From Closterium sp. Naga37s-1 (taxonomy: Eukaryota; Streptophyta; Zygnematophyceae; Desmidiales; Closteriaceae), in assembly GCA_947471745.1 (NCBI GenBank), contig CANJKZ010000723.1, positions 7,880,501 through 7,944,500 of the forward strand: a DNA stretch of 64,000 bases, in the 5' to 3' direction. The notes beneath the pieces are model-generated. The model saw only the letters and a list, made by a program, of their open reading frames with translations. It had not been told where the DNA came from and searched no databases. Below are positions 39,374-49,944 of this stretch, piece after piece. A program made the translations under genes and the position numbers. Every line of letters starts with the position of its first letter. The first letter of the stretch is position 1.

Positions 39374-42300
39374 ATGGCTACCCCTAGTGTCCTCGCTTTT
39401 GACGCTGAGGGTCGGGCCATTGACTTTGACGTCTGGATAGATGACCTGCAGCTTTTCTTACAGTGCGATAGGGCAGACGGCCTCTCCCTCTTTGACCTCA
39501 CTTCTGGTGCCTCTCCTGCCCCCGCCACTGATGCTGACGCAACTGTTCGCTCCCAGTGGGCCACGCGCGATGCTGCTGCACGTCTTGCTGTGCGTCGCCA
39601 CCTGCCTACCTCTGAGTGTGCGCACTTTAGCCAGTACAAGAGTGCTCAGACCTTGTACGACGCTGTAGTTGCACGCTACTCCTCCCCTGCCACTGCTGCA
39701 CTGAGTCGCCTCATGCTACCGTACCTCTTCCCTGACCTTGCTGCCTTTCCCACAGTCGCTGACCTCATTACGCGCCTACGCACTAGTGACACTCGCTACC
39801 GCGCTGCGCTTCCTGCTGAGTTCTGCGCCAAGAACCCCCCCCCCATGTACATCACCCTCTACTACATAGTCACCCGGCTCCCTGACTCCCTTCGCGTAGT
39901 CAGGGACCACTTCCTCTCAGTTTGCCCCACCACTCTCACCGTTGACCTCCTCGAGAAGTCCCTCCTAGCAGCAGAGAAGAGCATAGTAGCTGTAGGAGCC
40001 TCTCGTGGTGACCCTCGCACCCCCATCTTTGAGGGGTGTTCCCCCTCCCCCCTTTTGCCCTCTGTTGCCTCTGCTGCTGCGGCCGACCTCGTTGGGCTTG
40101 AGTCGGTCGGTGCGGCGTCTACCCCTAGCGGGAGACACCGCCCTGGCAAGGGCAAGGGGGGCAGGGGCGCTGGAGGAGCTAGCGGGGGCGGTGGAGGCGG
40201 CAGTGGAGGCGGTGGAGGAGGTGGGGGTGGCGGTGGGGGTGGTGGCGGGGGTGGAGGTGTCGGTGGCGGCAGTGGAGGCGGAGGCGGCAGCGGCAGTGGC
40301 GGAGGGAGCGGAGGTGGCGGCGGTGGAGGAGGAGGCGGCGGAGGAGGTGGAGCTGGTCGGGGTGGCGCTGCGCAGAGGGTCGACTCCGGTGGTGGTCAGC
40401 GCCAGCAGCAGCAGCAGCACCAGCAGCGCACTCGTGACATCCCCTCCCCTCAGCAGCTCCGTGAGTGGTACACTGCACGCCAGAGGGGTGGGGGTACTAG
40501 TCCGTGCACCTACGTCCTCCGCACCGGCGACCGCGCGGGTGAGCAGTGCGGGGGTGCGCACTCCACCCAGCGCTGCTTTGGCCGCCTGACGGACGCTTGG
40601 CGTCACCAGTTCCCTGAGGCCACTGAGATCCCCCGCTGGGGTGAGCTGTCTAGGGCAGGTGTGGCTGTCTTTGACCTTGACTTTGATGCTATTCTTGCTG
40701 CCATGTATACTGTGACTATTAGTGATGAGGGTGACTGTTACCGGTGTTTTCCGCCCGACCCGAGCATTGAGACTGCTGCTCTAGGTACTGGTGAGGCTGC
40801 TGCTCTAGGTGCTAGCGAGGCTGCTGCTCTAGGTGCGTCTGCTCCCTCAGGTGCTGGTGAGTCTGCTCTCTCAGGTTCTGCGTCGGCTTCGGCCTCCCAC
40901 ACCTTCACCCTTGACTCGGGGGCTTCTCGCTCCTTCTTTCGAGACCGCACCACACTCACGCCGCTTAGCCGGCCAGTTGCAGTCTCTCTGGCAGACCCCT
41001 CTGGGGGTCCTGTCCTTGCTCACTTCTCCACTGTCCTCCCGTGTCCGGCGGCCCCCTCTGGCACCCTGTCTGGTCTTTACCTTCCCTCGTTCTCTACGAA
41101 CTTGGTGAGTGGTGCTGACCTACAGGATGCGGGGGTTCACCAGTTCACTCCTGCGAGTCGGCGGGTGACCCACTGCACGGACGCTCGGACAGGCCGACAC
41201 CTGGCCACGTTTACCCGTCGGCCGGGGTCGAGCCTGTACACCCTGACCACTGCGTCTCCTCCAGTCACTGCGTCTGGTCAGGTAGCTGCGTCGGGTCAGG
41301 TGTTTGCTGCAGCGTCCAGGTCTGGTCCTGAGTCTGCCCCCTGTTCGTGTCGCCTCCTGTCTCACGAGACTCTCCTCTGGCACCACCGCCTTGGTCACCC
41401 CTCCCTGCTTCGTCTCCGAAGCATGGCCTCCCGTGTCCTTGTCTCTGGTCTTCCCCGGTCCCTCCCTCCCCTTCCTCCGGGGCCTGGCCCTACCTGCGTC
41501 CCCTGTGTCGAGGGGCGGCAGCGGGCTGCCCCTCACTCCTCCCAGTTTCCTCCGACAGAGGCCCCGCTGCAGACGCTTCACATGGACGTGTGGGGCCCGG
41601 CCCGCGTCCATGGACAGGGTCACGAGCGCTACTTCCTGCTGGTGGTTGACGACTACTCGCGTTACACCACAGTCTTCCCCTTGCGCAGCAAGGGTGATGT
41701 CACTGAGGTGTTGATCGACTGGATCCGCGCAGCTCGTCTCCAGCTCAGGCAGAGCTTCGGCTCGGACTTTCCTGTTCAGCGTCTGCACTCTGACAGAGGT
41801 GGAGAGTTCTCCTCTGGCCTTCTGCGAGCCTACTGTCGTGCACGAGGCATCCGCCAGACCTTCACGCTTCCGGACTCTCCACAGCAAAATGGGATTGCTG
41901 AGCGCCGCATTGGCATGGTCATGGACGTCGCCCGTACGTCCATGATGCATGCGGCTGCCCCCCATTTTCTGTGGCCGTTTGCGGTTCGGTACGCGGCGCA
42001 TCAGATCAACCTTCACCCCAGGGTCTCCATGCCGGAGACCTCCCCAGCTTTGCTGTGGACGGGGAAGGTTGGCGATGCGTCTGCGTTCCGTGTCTGGGGA
42101 TCTCGGGCGTTTGTCCGCGACTTGTCTGCGGACAAGCTGTCCCCTCGTGCTGCTCCTTGCGTCTTCCTTGGCTTCCCCCCTGACGCGCCAGGGTGGCAGT
42201 TCTACCACCCCACCTCTCGTCGTGTCCTGTCCTCCCAGGACGTCACGTTTGACGAGTCGGTCCCCTACTACCGCCTCTTCCCCTACCGCACTCCGTCCCT

Positions 42301-45300
42301 CCCCCCGCCACCGCTCTTCCTTGTCCCAGGTCCCCCCCCGGTCGACCCCCTCCCCCCTCAGGGTCCTGCCCCTTCAGGTGTGTCCCAGGTAGACGCAGTC
42401 GAGCCTGTCGAGGTTACTGGTGACTCTGGTGCTGCTGAGGGTGCTGAGCCTGGGGGTGCTGACTCTGGGGGTGCTGAGCGTGTGGGTGCTACGCCTGGGG
42501 GTGCTGAGCCTGAGGGTGCTACTACTGGGGGTGCTGAGCCTGAGGGTGCTGAGCCTGGGGGTGCTACTACTGGGGGTGCTGAGCCTGGGGGTGCTGAGCC
42601 TGGGAGTGCTACGCCTGGGGGTGCTACGCCTGGAGGTGCTGAGCCTGGGGGTGCGGAGCCTGAGGGAGCTGGGCCTGCTCGTGTGGCGTCTGGCGGTGCT
42701 GAGCCTGGAGGTTCTCCGGGTGCTTCGTCTCGGCGGGAGCCACTCTCTCCACAGGAGCTGCGCGAGTGGTTTGCCCGGCGCTGGAGGCGTGCTGCTGGAG
42801 CTGGAGGTTCTTCGGCTGCTGAGGGTGCTGGTGCCGCGGGTCCCGGAGGTGCTCGTACTGGGAGTACTGGAGCTGCTGGGCCTGCGGGTACGACTGGAGC
42901 TGGAGCTGCTGAGGGTGTTGGCGCTGAGGCTACTGCTGTCCGTCCTGGAGGCGGTCCTGCTGGGGGTGCTGGAGCTGGAGGTACTGCTGGCGCTGGTGCT
43001 GCCGCTGGGGGTACTGGTGCTGTCCCTGCTGTGTCTGGAGTCGCCACACGGCCTAGGCCGTACTTCGTTCCGCTCCTTCAGCAGGTTCTTGGTCTCCCGC
43101 CTTCTACTGGTCCTCCTCCTCCCTTAGAGTGTCCACAGCCTGTCCCGTCACAGTTACAGTTACAGCCGGCCTCCCCACTGCCCGCTCCTTCTCCCTACAC
43201 TGGTCCTACTGGAGGTCTTGCTGAGCGTCGTGAGCCTGCGTCTCGCCCTGCGTCGCCTGTCCGTGCTGCTCGCACTAGTGTTCGTGGTTCGCGTCAGCGT
43301 CCTCCTCCTGTCCCTGGCACGCACCGGATGTCTCTGCGTCCGTCCACTGCTCCTCTGCGTGCCCCTTTGCCTTCTCCTCCTGAGTCCTCTCTTCCTGCTC
43401 TTCCTGACCCGGAGTCGGACTCTCTTCGTGCTGCCAGTCCTACTGTCACACGTCTCCTTGCTACTGTTGTCACTGACCCTTCCTTTGAGTCCACTGCTGC
43501 GTCTGCCCTAGTTACTGAGCTCGTCGACTTTGCTGCTCGCTGTCGTCTAGACTACGCTGCTAGTCTTGTTGCTGAGTCTGAGTCTGTCTGTCCTCCGTCC
43601 GTCGGGGGTGAGTGTGCCCTTGGCACGGACGTCCTTGAGGACAGGCAGGAGGAGTTCCAGTGTTTGGCTGCTGCTTCACCTCATCTCGTGTCCGTACTGC
43701 TTACCACTGAGGGAGACCCGGATGCACTTGACATCCCGACTCCGCGCTCTTACGCGGAGGCGATAGAGGGTCCCTACTCCTCTCAGTGGCAGGCAGCTAT
43801 GGACGCAGAGATGGCTTCCTGGAAGTCCACAGGCACCTACGTTGACGAGGTTCCCCCGCCTGGGGCGAACATCGTCAGTGGCATGTGGATTTTCAGGGTG
43901 AAGCGGCCGCCGGGTTCTCCGCCTGTCTTCAAGGCGCGTTACGTGGCTCGTGGCTTCAGTCAGCGGCAGGGAGTTGACTACTTTCAGACCTTCTCTCCCA
44001 CCCCGAAGATGACCACTCTTCGGGTACTGCTGCACATAGCTGCTCACCGCGACTACGAGCTGCACTCTCTTGACTTCAGCACTGCTTTCTTGCAGGGCAG
44101 CCTGCACGAGGAGATCTGGCTGCGTCGCCCACCTGGCTTCACTGGGTCTTTTCCTCCTGGCACCCAGTGGAGCCTCCGGCGGCCAGTCTACGGTCTCCGC
44201 CAGGCACCGCGTGAGTGGCACGACACACTGAGGACTACACTTGCGGCTCTTAGGTTTGCTCCCTCTACTGCCGACCCGTCGCTGTTTCTGCACACCGACA
44301 CTTCTTTGCAGCCGTTCTACATCCTCGTGTACGTCGACGACTTGGTCTTTGCCACAGCTGACACTGCTGGACTCGCCCACGTGAAGTCCGAGCTGCAGAA
44401 GAGACACACGTGCACAGACCTGGGTGAACTGCGCAGCTACCTTGGCTTGCAGATCACCCGGGACAGAGCACGCCGCACCATTACCCTGACTCAGTCACAC
44501 ATGGTGCAGCAGGTCCTTCAGCGCTTCGGCTTCACGTACTCCTCGCCTCAGGCCACTCCTCTGCCTACTCGCCACTCGCTCTCAGCTCTGCCTTCGGATG
44601 AGTCCGTAGAGTCGAGTGGCCCGTACCCAGAGCTTGTTGGCTGCCTCATGTACCTGATGACCTGCACACGACCTGACCTTGCATACTCTCTTAGCATTCT
44701 TGCACGCTATGTTGCTCCTGGGAGACACAGACCGGAGCACATGGCTGCAGCGAAGAGGGTGTTGCGCTACTTGTGCAGTACGTTGGGCATGGGGCTTGTG
44801 CTTGGAGGGCAGAGTCCAGTGGTCCTCACTGGACACGCAGACGCTTCTTGGGCTGACGACCAGGCTACGCAGCGGTCGTCACAGGGTTACACCTTCAGCC
44901 TTGGTTCCGGCTCTGTTTCGTGGCGGGCTACTCGCTCGTCTTCTGTTCTCGGCTCCAGTTGTGAGGCTGAGATCTACGCCGGGGCCATGGCTGCACAGGA
45001 GCTTCGCTGGCTCACCTACCTGCTGACTGACCTCGGAGAGCCGCCTCGTTCTCCTCCAGTGCTCTACGTAGACAACAAGGCCATGCTGGCCTTGTGTCGA
45101 GAGCAGAGACTGGAGCACAGAACGAAGCACATTGCTCTTCGCTACTTCCTTGCTCGTGAGCTACAGCAGCGTGGTCAGCTGCGACTTGCGTACGTGGCCT
45201 CTGATGCCAACACTGCTGATATCTTCACCAAGGCACTTGCGCCTTGTGATCATCAGCGCTTCTGTACTCAGCTGGGCCTTGTACCTACCTTGCCTCACTT

Positions 45301-45313
45301 GCTCACCTCTTGA
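39374..45313 (+). CDS. Element 4 Copia gag-pol polyprotein, 1979 aa, intact
   Basis: A self-processing polyprotein for retrotransposition. Approximate residues: gag 1-480, with a conserved N-terminal part (MATPSVLAFDAEGRAIDFDV), a poly-Gly tract (265-345), QQLREWY (360) and a CX13CX3HX4C motif (376-401); protease DSGAS (~510); integrase zinc region HHRLGH…CVPC (~669-720) and D/D/E at HMDVWGP (~736), HSDRGGEF (~804) and NGIAER (~838); a Gly-Ala-Glu-Pro repeat linker (~1015-1230) with QELREWF (~1126); RT with WIFRVK (~1497), ARGFSQ and YVDD (~1652); RNase H DASWAD (~1822), CEAEIY (~1862), VDNKAM (~1898) and a TKHIALRYF tail. The start is the first ATG after the conserved donor-like site, at the same place in sister elements. 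No break seen. Confidence 0.96.
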   Translation: MATPSVLAFDAEGRAIDFDVWIDDLQLFLQCDRADGLSLFDLTSGASPAPATDADATVRSQWATRDAAARLAVRRHLPTSECAHFSQYKSAQTLYDAVVARYSSPATAALSRLMLPYLFPDLAAFPTVADLITRLRTSDTRYRAALPAEFCAKNPPPMYITLYYIVTRLPDSLRVVRDHFLSVCPTTLTVDLLEKSLLAAEKSIVAVGASRGDPRTPIFEGCSPSPLLPSVASAAAADLVGLESVGAASTPSGRHRPGKGKGGRGAGGASGGGGGGSGGGGGGGGGGGGGGGGGGVGGGSGGGGGSGSGGGSGGGGGGGGGGGGGGAGRGGAAQRVDSGGGQRQQQQQHQQRTRDIPSPQQLREWYTARQRGGGTSPCTYVLRTGDRAGEQCGGAHSTQRCFGRLTDAWRHQFPEATEIPRWGELSRAGVAVFDLDFDAILAAMYTVTISDEGDCYRCFPPDPSIETAALGTGEAAALGASEAAALGASAPSGAGESALSGSASASASHTFTLDSGASRSFFRDRTTLTPLSRPVAVSLADPSGGPVLAHFSTVLPCPAAPSGTLSGLYLPSFSTNLVSGADLQDAGVHQFTPASRRVTHCTDARTGRHLATFTRRPGSSLYTLTTASPPVTASGQVAASGQVFAAASRSGPESAPCSCRLLSHETLLWHHRLGHPSLLRLRSMASRVLVSGLPRSLPPLPPGPGPTCVPCVEGRQRAAPHSSQFPPTEAPLQTLHMDVWGPARVHGQGHERYFLLVVDDYSRYTTVFPLRSKGDVTEVLIDWIRAARLQLRQSFGSDFPVQRLHSDRGGEFSSGLLRAYCRARGIRQTFTLPDSPQQNGIAERRIGMVMDVARTSMMHAAAPHFLWPFAVRYAAHQINLHPRVSMPETSPALLWTGKVGDASAFRVWGSRAFVRDLSADKLSPRAAPCVFLGFPPDAPGWQFYHPTSRRVLSSQDVTFDESVPYYRLFPYRTPSLPPPPLFLVPGPPPVDPLPPQGPAPSGVSQVDAVEPVEVTGDSGAAEGAEPGGADSGGAERVGATPGGAEPEGATTGGAEPEGAEPGGATTGGAEPGGAEPGSATPGGATPGGAEPGGAEPEGAGPARVASGGAEPGGSPGASSRREPLSPQELREWFARRWRRAAGAGGSSAAEGAGAAGPGGARTGSTGAAGPAGTTGAGAAEGVGAEATAVRPGGGPAGGAGAGGTAGAGAAAGGTGAVPAVSGVATRPRPYFVPLLQQVLGLPPSTGPPPPLECPQPVPSQLQLQPASPLPAPSPYTGPTGGLAERREPASRPASPVRAARTSVRGSRQRPPPVPGTHRMSLRPSTAPLRAPLPSPPESSLPALPDPESDSLRAASPTVTRLLATVVTDPSFESTAASALVTELVDFAARCRLDYAASLVAESESVCPPSVGGECALGTDVLEDRQEEFQCLAAASPHLVSVLLTTEGDPDALDIPTPRSYAEAIEGPYSSQWQAAMDAEMASWKSTGTYVDEVPPPGANIVSGMWIFRVKRPPGSPPVFKARYVARGFSQRQGVDYFQTFSPTPKMTTLRVLLHIAAHRDYELHSLDFSTAFLQGSLHEEIWLRRPPGFTGSFPPGTQWSLRRPVYGLRQAPREWHDTLRTTLAALRFAPSTADPSLFLHTDTSLQPFYILVYVDDLVFATADTAGLAHVKSELQKRHTCTDLGELRSYLGLQITRDRARRTITLTQSHMVQQVLQRFGFTYSSPQATPLPTRHSLSALPSDESVESSGPYPELVGCLMYLMTCTRPDLAYSLSILARYVAPGRHRPEHMAAAKRVLRYLCSTLGMGLVLGGQSPVVLTGHADASWADDQATQRSSQGYTFSLGSGSVSWRATRSSSVLGSSCEAEIYAGAMAAQELRWLTYLLTDLGEPPRSPPVLYVDNKAMLALCREQRLEHRTKHIALRYFLARELQQRGQLRLAYVASDANTADIFTKALAPCDHQRFCTQLGLVPTLPHLLTS

Positions 45314-45495
45314 CCTTGTTTGTACTGTTGCATATATATATACTCCTGCTCTTGCTTGTCTAGCCTTATATATATATGTAATCCTTCATGTGAACTGGCC
45401 TTGTGGCCTTGAACTTGTGCTCGGAATGTGTGGTGACTTTGTGATCCACCCTGAGCTTGCTTTGCTTTGCTTGACTGGTCTTGTGACCCCTTGTT

Positions 45496-45649
45496 CTCCC
45501 CCACTTTGCCTATGGGGGTGTGTCAGAGTTATATGACATAGCTACTGTAGGCTATAGTGGGGTAGCACATATGGGGTACAGTTGCCTAGGGTTTGCCTTT
45601 TGTACCCAACTTTCACTTAGTCATTTCATTCCTGTTTTCTTGATTCACA
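45496..45649 (+). repeat. Element 4 polypurine hairpin and 3' LTR
   Basis: CTCCCCCA…TGGGGGTG (45496-45520), LTR 45521-45649. Between the stop and the tract lies a conserved ~180-bp AT-rich 3' UTR with TATATATA runs. Confidence 0.93.
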
Positions 45650-45863
45650 ACCCAGACAAAGACTACGCGGTAGAAGCAGATGCTAGTGACTAAGCAGTCG
45701 GAGCAGTATTGATGCAGGATCACGAGCGCGGTTTGCAGCCCGTCGCCTACCTCAGCAAGAAGCTATACAAAGCAGAACTGAACTACCCCATCCATGACAA
45801 GGAAGCCTTAGCAATAGTCATAGCCTTCAAGGCGTGGAGGTGTTACCTAGAGGGAGCCAAGAC

Positions 45864-46233
45864 TGTGAGGATCTAGGATCGAGCTCATAAAAGAGAATTG
45901 TAATTGAATAATTTACCTGGATACAACACGAGGCTATATATAGGCTCGACACAAGGCCTAGTAACCAGGTGTTACGCGAAGGTTCCGCGGGTCGCGAAGC
46001 GTCCCGAACAGATCCTTCCCGAATTCGGTAGAAGGCAATTCGGTGGCAATCGAAAAGCCCAGAATTCGGTGCACGCAACCTAGCTCGGTGCTATAACTAT
46101 AATAAAATATAGGAAAACACCTAGCCTAGGAAATCAAGCTATTCATGCATGCATATAATTATCCTATGCTAGAAATAGCATAAAAAAGTAAAGGCAAGCA
46201 AGCATAGCTGGCACAAGCCGTCGTACTCTCACA
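45864..46233 (-). mobile_element. Solo LTR (370 bp) in the Gypsy RNase H region
   Basis: TGTGAGGATC…CTCTCACA with TSD AAGAC at 45859-45863 and 46234-46238. Its first ~23 bases are the reverse complement of the end of the Gypsy 5' LTR near 27415, so it is a related LTR inserted in opposite orientation; the rest is not similar. It has no coding content. Confidence 0.85.
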
Positions 46234-46934
46234 AAGACTATAGTTTATACTGACCACTGCAGTCTTAAATATCTAAAGTCGCGGCCCACACTCTCACGAC
46301 GACAGGTGCGGTGGGTAGACTTCCTGGAAACTCACTTCCACTACGACATCGTCTACAAGCCCGGGTTACACAACAAGGCAGACGCGTTGAGCCACCCCGG
46401 TCATGTAGCAGGCATCCAGCTCGATAGGATGAACCCTCTGCTCAATGGTCTATTTTAACATGGGTACTCCGTGGATGCAGAGATCACTACAGCACAGACT
46501 AAGAAGCTGTTACAGTGGAAGCTATAAGGAAGGGCACAGGAAAGATTTGGGTACCGAACTATGCCCCACTCCAACAGATTCTACTGGAGGAGTTTCACAA
46601 CGTACCATACGCGGGACATTTCGGGAGCAACAAGACGTTAGCAGGGATAACAAATTATTACTACTGGCCCTGGATGACAGCAGACGTGCAGCAGTTCGTC
46701 ACCTCATGCGACACGTGCCAGCGGATGAAGAGTAGCACGCAGAAAAAGGCAGTGTTACTTCAGCCTCTACCCATACTGTAGCAGCCATGGCAAGTCGTTA
46801 GCTTCGACTTCGTCACGGGACTTCCTTCGACCTCAAGAGGGCATGACGCTATACTCATGGTGATCGACAAGTTCTCTAAAATGGGTCACTTCATCCCGAC
46901 CAACACCACGCCTACTGCTGAAGCAACTACTCGC

Positions 46935-49900
46935 CAACATTCCCTGCTCTGTAACCCTCAATCGGGAATTTTTGGCACTGATGCTTACCACAGTGAACAA
47001 CGATGGAGCGGAAGGAGCTGACGAAGCGGCAGCAGAACCCGCTCTAATACCAGAAGAAGACCTCAATGATGTGCGCGCACGCTACATGCGCACCTCAGGA
47101 CTCCGCGCCAACGATGACCTTTGGCACCAGCGCCTCGGTCACCCCTTGCGCGTAACGCTGAAAAATTGCGTCGAAGCCGGCGTGTTTGCGCTGGTGCACT
47201 CCTGCGCCCAGATGGCACCGAAGTAAGGAACACAACAGAACTGCGCAACTGCACCGTCTGCCCCGAAGCTGCGCTGAGTCACCAGCCATTCCCGCTGCTC
47301 AAGCCTAGAACCAACGGCTACCCCAAGCTGCAAAGTATACAGCGACTTTCACAACGTGGGGCATTGCGGAATCAATGACGAACTACATACGCTCACCTTC
47401 GTCAACGCGGGAACGCGCTATGTCTAGATCGTGAACGTGGAGGCGCGCAGCAGAGCGTACAAAGTCTTCCGTCTTTAGCTGGCTCACACGCAGCGGCAAT
47501 CTGGGGAGAAGCTGAAAATATGGCAATATGACGGCGCAGCGGAATTCCGGAGCAAGGAGCTGCAGGATTACCTGGCGCAGAAGGGAATCGAGCATCACAT
47601 TTTCCTCCCTTATGCGCACCAGCAGCAAGGTGTAGCCGAGCGCACGAACCGCACGCTCATGACGAAGGTGCGGACACTGATGAAGCAATTAAAGCTTTCC
47701 CAACATACTGGACCTACGCAATGCACCACGCTGTGCGGGTGCACAACCTGCTGTCAACCACTGCCATCACTGGCAATCTATCCCCGCATCTGAAGTGGAT
47801 GGGGACCAAGGGCGACACATCCATGCTCCGCATGTGGGGGTGCATGGTGCAGTACCACCCGCCAACATCAACTATTGGGAAATTCGTAAGCCACGCGTGC
47901 TGGGGTATTCACCTCGGCATCAGCCACGAACACAAGGCGTGGCTCATCCTGTATCTCCTCAGCCAGAAGATCACAAATGCACGCGACGTCATCGTCTACG
48001 AGCGACTCTTCCTCGAGCAATTCCGCGAAGACGAGCAGGAGAACGTGAATCGCGTTTACGCCAACAACGGGCACAGCTACGCCACACCTGAACACGAAGC
48101 TGCAGCAGCCATTCTGGAACAAGACACCAGAGGCGAATTCACAAGAAGCGATCGCCACAGCAGCGATGACGACGACAACGACTCCCCTTGAGGAGGATTT
48201 GGCGGAGCAGGAAGAAGCAGTAGAGGCGCATCACCGCCAGCACCACTTGAACCAGAGAGCATCGACGATGACGTGCAGGAGGTCATCCCTCAGCATCGCC
48301 ACGACAGCACTGCCTCTGGACTACAGCTTCTTGGGCTCCACACCGCCACCTCGACGGCGCCACGTCTCATCGAGCCGAAGAATCCGCACCAAGCACTCAC
48401 AGGACCACACAGCAAGGAATGGCGTGAGGCGATGGATGCTGAAATCAAGGCGCTCGAGTCTCGCGACACCTGGGTGCTCATTGATCGAGCAGCAATCAAA
48501 GGGAGAAGGATTCTTTCCGGGAAATGGGTTTTCCGCGTGAAGACCGCAGCGGATGGCATGATCGAGCGATTTAAAGCGCGTTGGGTCATGCGTGGCTACG
48601 ACCAAAGGCACAACATCGACTTCGACCAGACGTTTGCTCCGGTCAGCCATCACACCTCTGTCAGAATCCTGCTCGCCATCGCCGCCACAAGGCACTTACC
48701 ATTTCGGCAGATCGACGTGAAGAACACGCTCCTCTACGCGTTAGTGGATGCCGTGATCTACGCGGAGTAGCCGCACACGTACGGCGAGGGAGATTCGCGC
48801 GTTTGTCAGCTGCGAAAATTTCTTTACGGGACTAAACAGGTGCCAAGCCAAGGCTCTGGCAGCAGTATCTGCACAACATTCTGCTTGAGATAGGCTTCAA
48901 GCAACTGCCTCACGATCCCGGGATGCACCGCCGCGATTTCCGCGGCGAATACATCCTGCTCACAGTCTACGTCGACGACCTCCTCTACACAGGATCAAGC
49001 AACGAGCTACTTGACCAGTTCGAGAAGAATCTCACGGGGCGCGTCGACATCACCTGCAACCATGACGTAAAGCAGTTCCTTGGGCTGAACATCTCCTACT
49101 CACCAGAAGCCATTCACCTCTCAGTATCCAAGTATCCAGAAGAACTTGGCAAACGCTTCAACATTACGCCTGCACCACTCTCCACACCTTACCGCACCCC
49201 GGGATCGAATCACAATTCTGACAACAATACCCTGTCCCCTGCTGGACTCCAGACTTACCAGCAGCAGCTAGAAAGCCTGCTCTTTGCCTCTATTACCTGC
49301 AGGCCTGATCTCTCGTACATCGCGAGCCAACTGTCTCAGCACTCTCGCAATCTTCCGGATCTTCAGCGGGCCCTACAATTCTTCATCTCCACGCCCAATA
49401 TCGGGCTCTGCTACTCCACAGTCCCAACCGCATCCTTCAACCTTATCGGCTACGTGGACGTCGATCATGCCGCTGACCCCGATAATCGACGATCCAGAAC
49501 CAGCTTTCCGTTTCGCCTCGAACCAAGCAGGCCAATCTCCTGGAACTCACAGAAGCAGGAGCTGGTAGCCCTATCATCAGCAGAAGCCGAATTCATCGCA
49601 GCAATGGCAGCTGTTCGCGAAGGCCTCTACTTACGGGAGCTGCTGTAGGAGGCGAAAATTCCAGCGTCGTCAAACTTCTACTTGCACTGCGACAACCAGA
49701 GCGCGATCACAATCGCGAACAAGCCAGGATTCGTCAACTGCACCAAACACATTGCGCTGCGGTACTTCTTCGTCAAGGATGAAGTTGACAAAGCCAAGGT
49801 TGATTTGACCTACTGCCAGACGGGTGACATGGAAGCTGACTTCCTCACGAAGCGACTGCCTCGTCAGCAATACCAGCACTACTCCGAACTCAGCAGAGTA

Positions 49901-49936
49901 GTCAAGTGGGTCAAGTCCAGCTATGGCCAGGAGTGA
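46935..49936 (+). pseudogene. Truncated Copia remnant of a third lineage (IN-RT-RNase H)
   Basis: Begins without a 5' LTR next to Gypsy integrase. It has Copia integrase pieces (WHQRLGHP ~47122; EFRSKELQDYL; QQGVAERTNRT ~47625; MLRMWGCM ~47822), RT (EWREAMDAEI ~48420, KWVFRVK, YVDDLLYTG ~48970) and RNase H (YVDVDHAAD, SSAEAEFIA, TKHIALRYFF ~49745), ending ~49936. Several stops (47223, 47426, 48768 and 49646, approximately) and frame changes show it is dead. Confidence 0.88.
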
Positions 49937-49944
49937 AGGGGGGT

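Larger units (their letters stand above)
38140..45649 (+). mobile_element. Copia element 4 (subfamily C), apparently intact
   Basis: 7510 bp; 129-bp LTRs at 38140-38268 and 45521-45649, identical by eye; TSD ACCCA at 38135-38139 and 45650-45654. Inserted in the Gypsy RNase H region. A single long frame covers gag to RNase H. With identical LTRs, a full ORF, primer site and polypurine tract, it looks recently active. Confidence 0.97.
27122..46934 (+). mobile_element. Decayed Ty3/Gypsy element, split by three insertions
   Basis: Its segments are 27122-27679, 35156-38139, 45650-45863 and 46234-46934. A 5' LTR end (…GATCCTAGATCCTCACA) is at 27415, and gag starts at 27573. Gag, protease, RT, RNase H and integrase appear in Gypsy order. 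Elements 3 and 4 and a solo LTR each insert with a perfect 5-bp TSD, and rejoining the coding text across each site restores continuity. The 3' half of integrase and the 3' LTR are lost where a Copia remnant starts (~46935). The 5' LTR start may lie left of 13602, as element 1 sits in or beside it. Confidence 0.85.
36640..46934 (+). pseudogene. Gypsy pol (PR-RT-RNase H-IN), heavily mutated and split
   Basis: Protease region from ~36655 reads ALVDGSASHS where the family has D-S/T-G-A, so the active-site order is altered. [35 protein letters not shown] and CNAPATFQ are intact blocks, but there is a frame break near 37350 and the Y of the YLDD box is TAG (37716-37718). Further stops lie near 37981. 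RNase H is split by element 4 (at 38139) and the solo LTR (YTDHCSLKYLKSRPTL after 46240). Integrase has an H…H-C-x2-C zinc region (about 46600-46735) and the first catalytic D (SFDFVTGLP) before homology stops. Confidence 0.88.

Noticed and set aside
48166..48540. Alternative frame over the Copia remnant linker
   Set aside because: The overlapping frame carries the conserved RT start (KEWREAMDAEI), so this one is a shadow.
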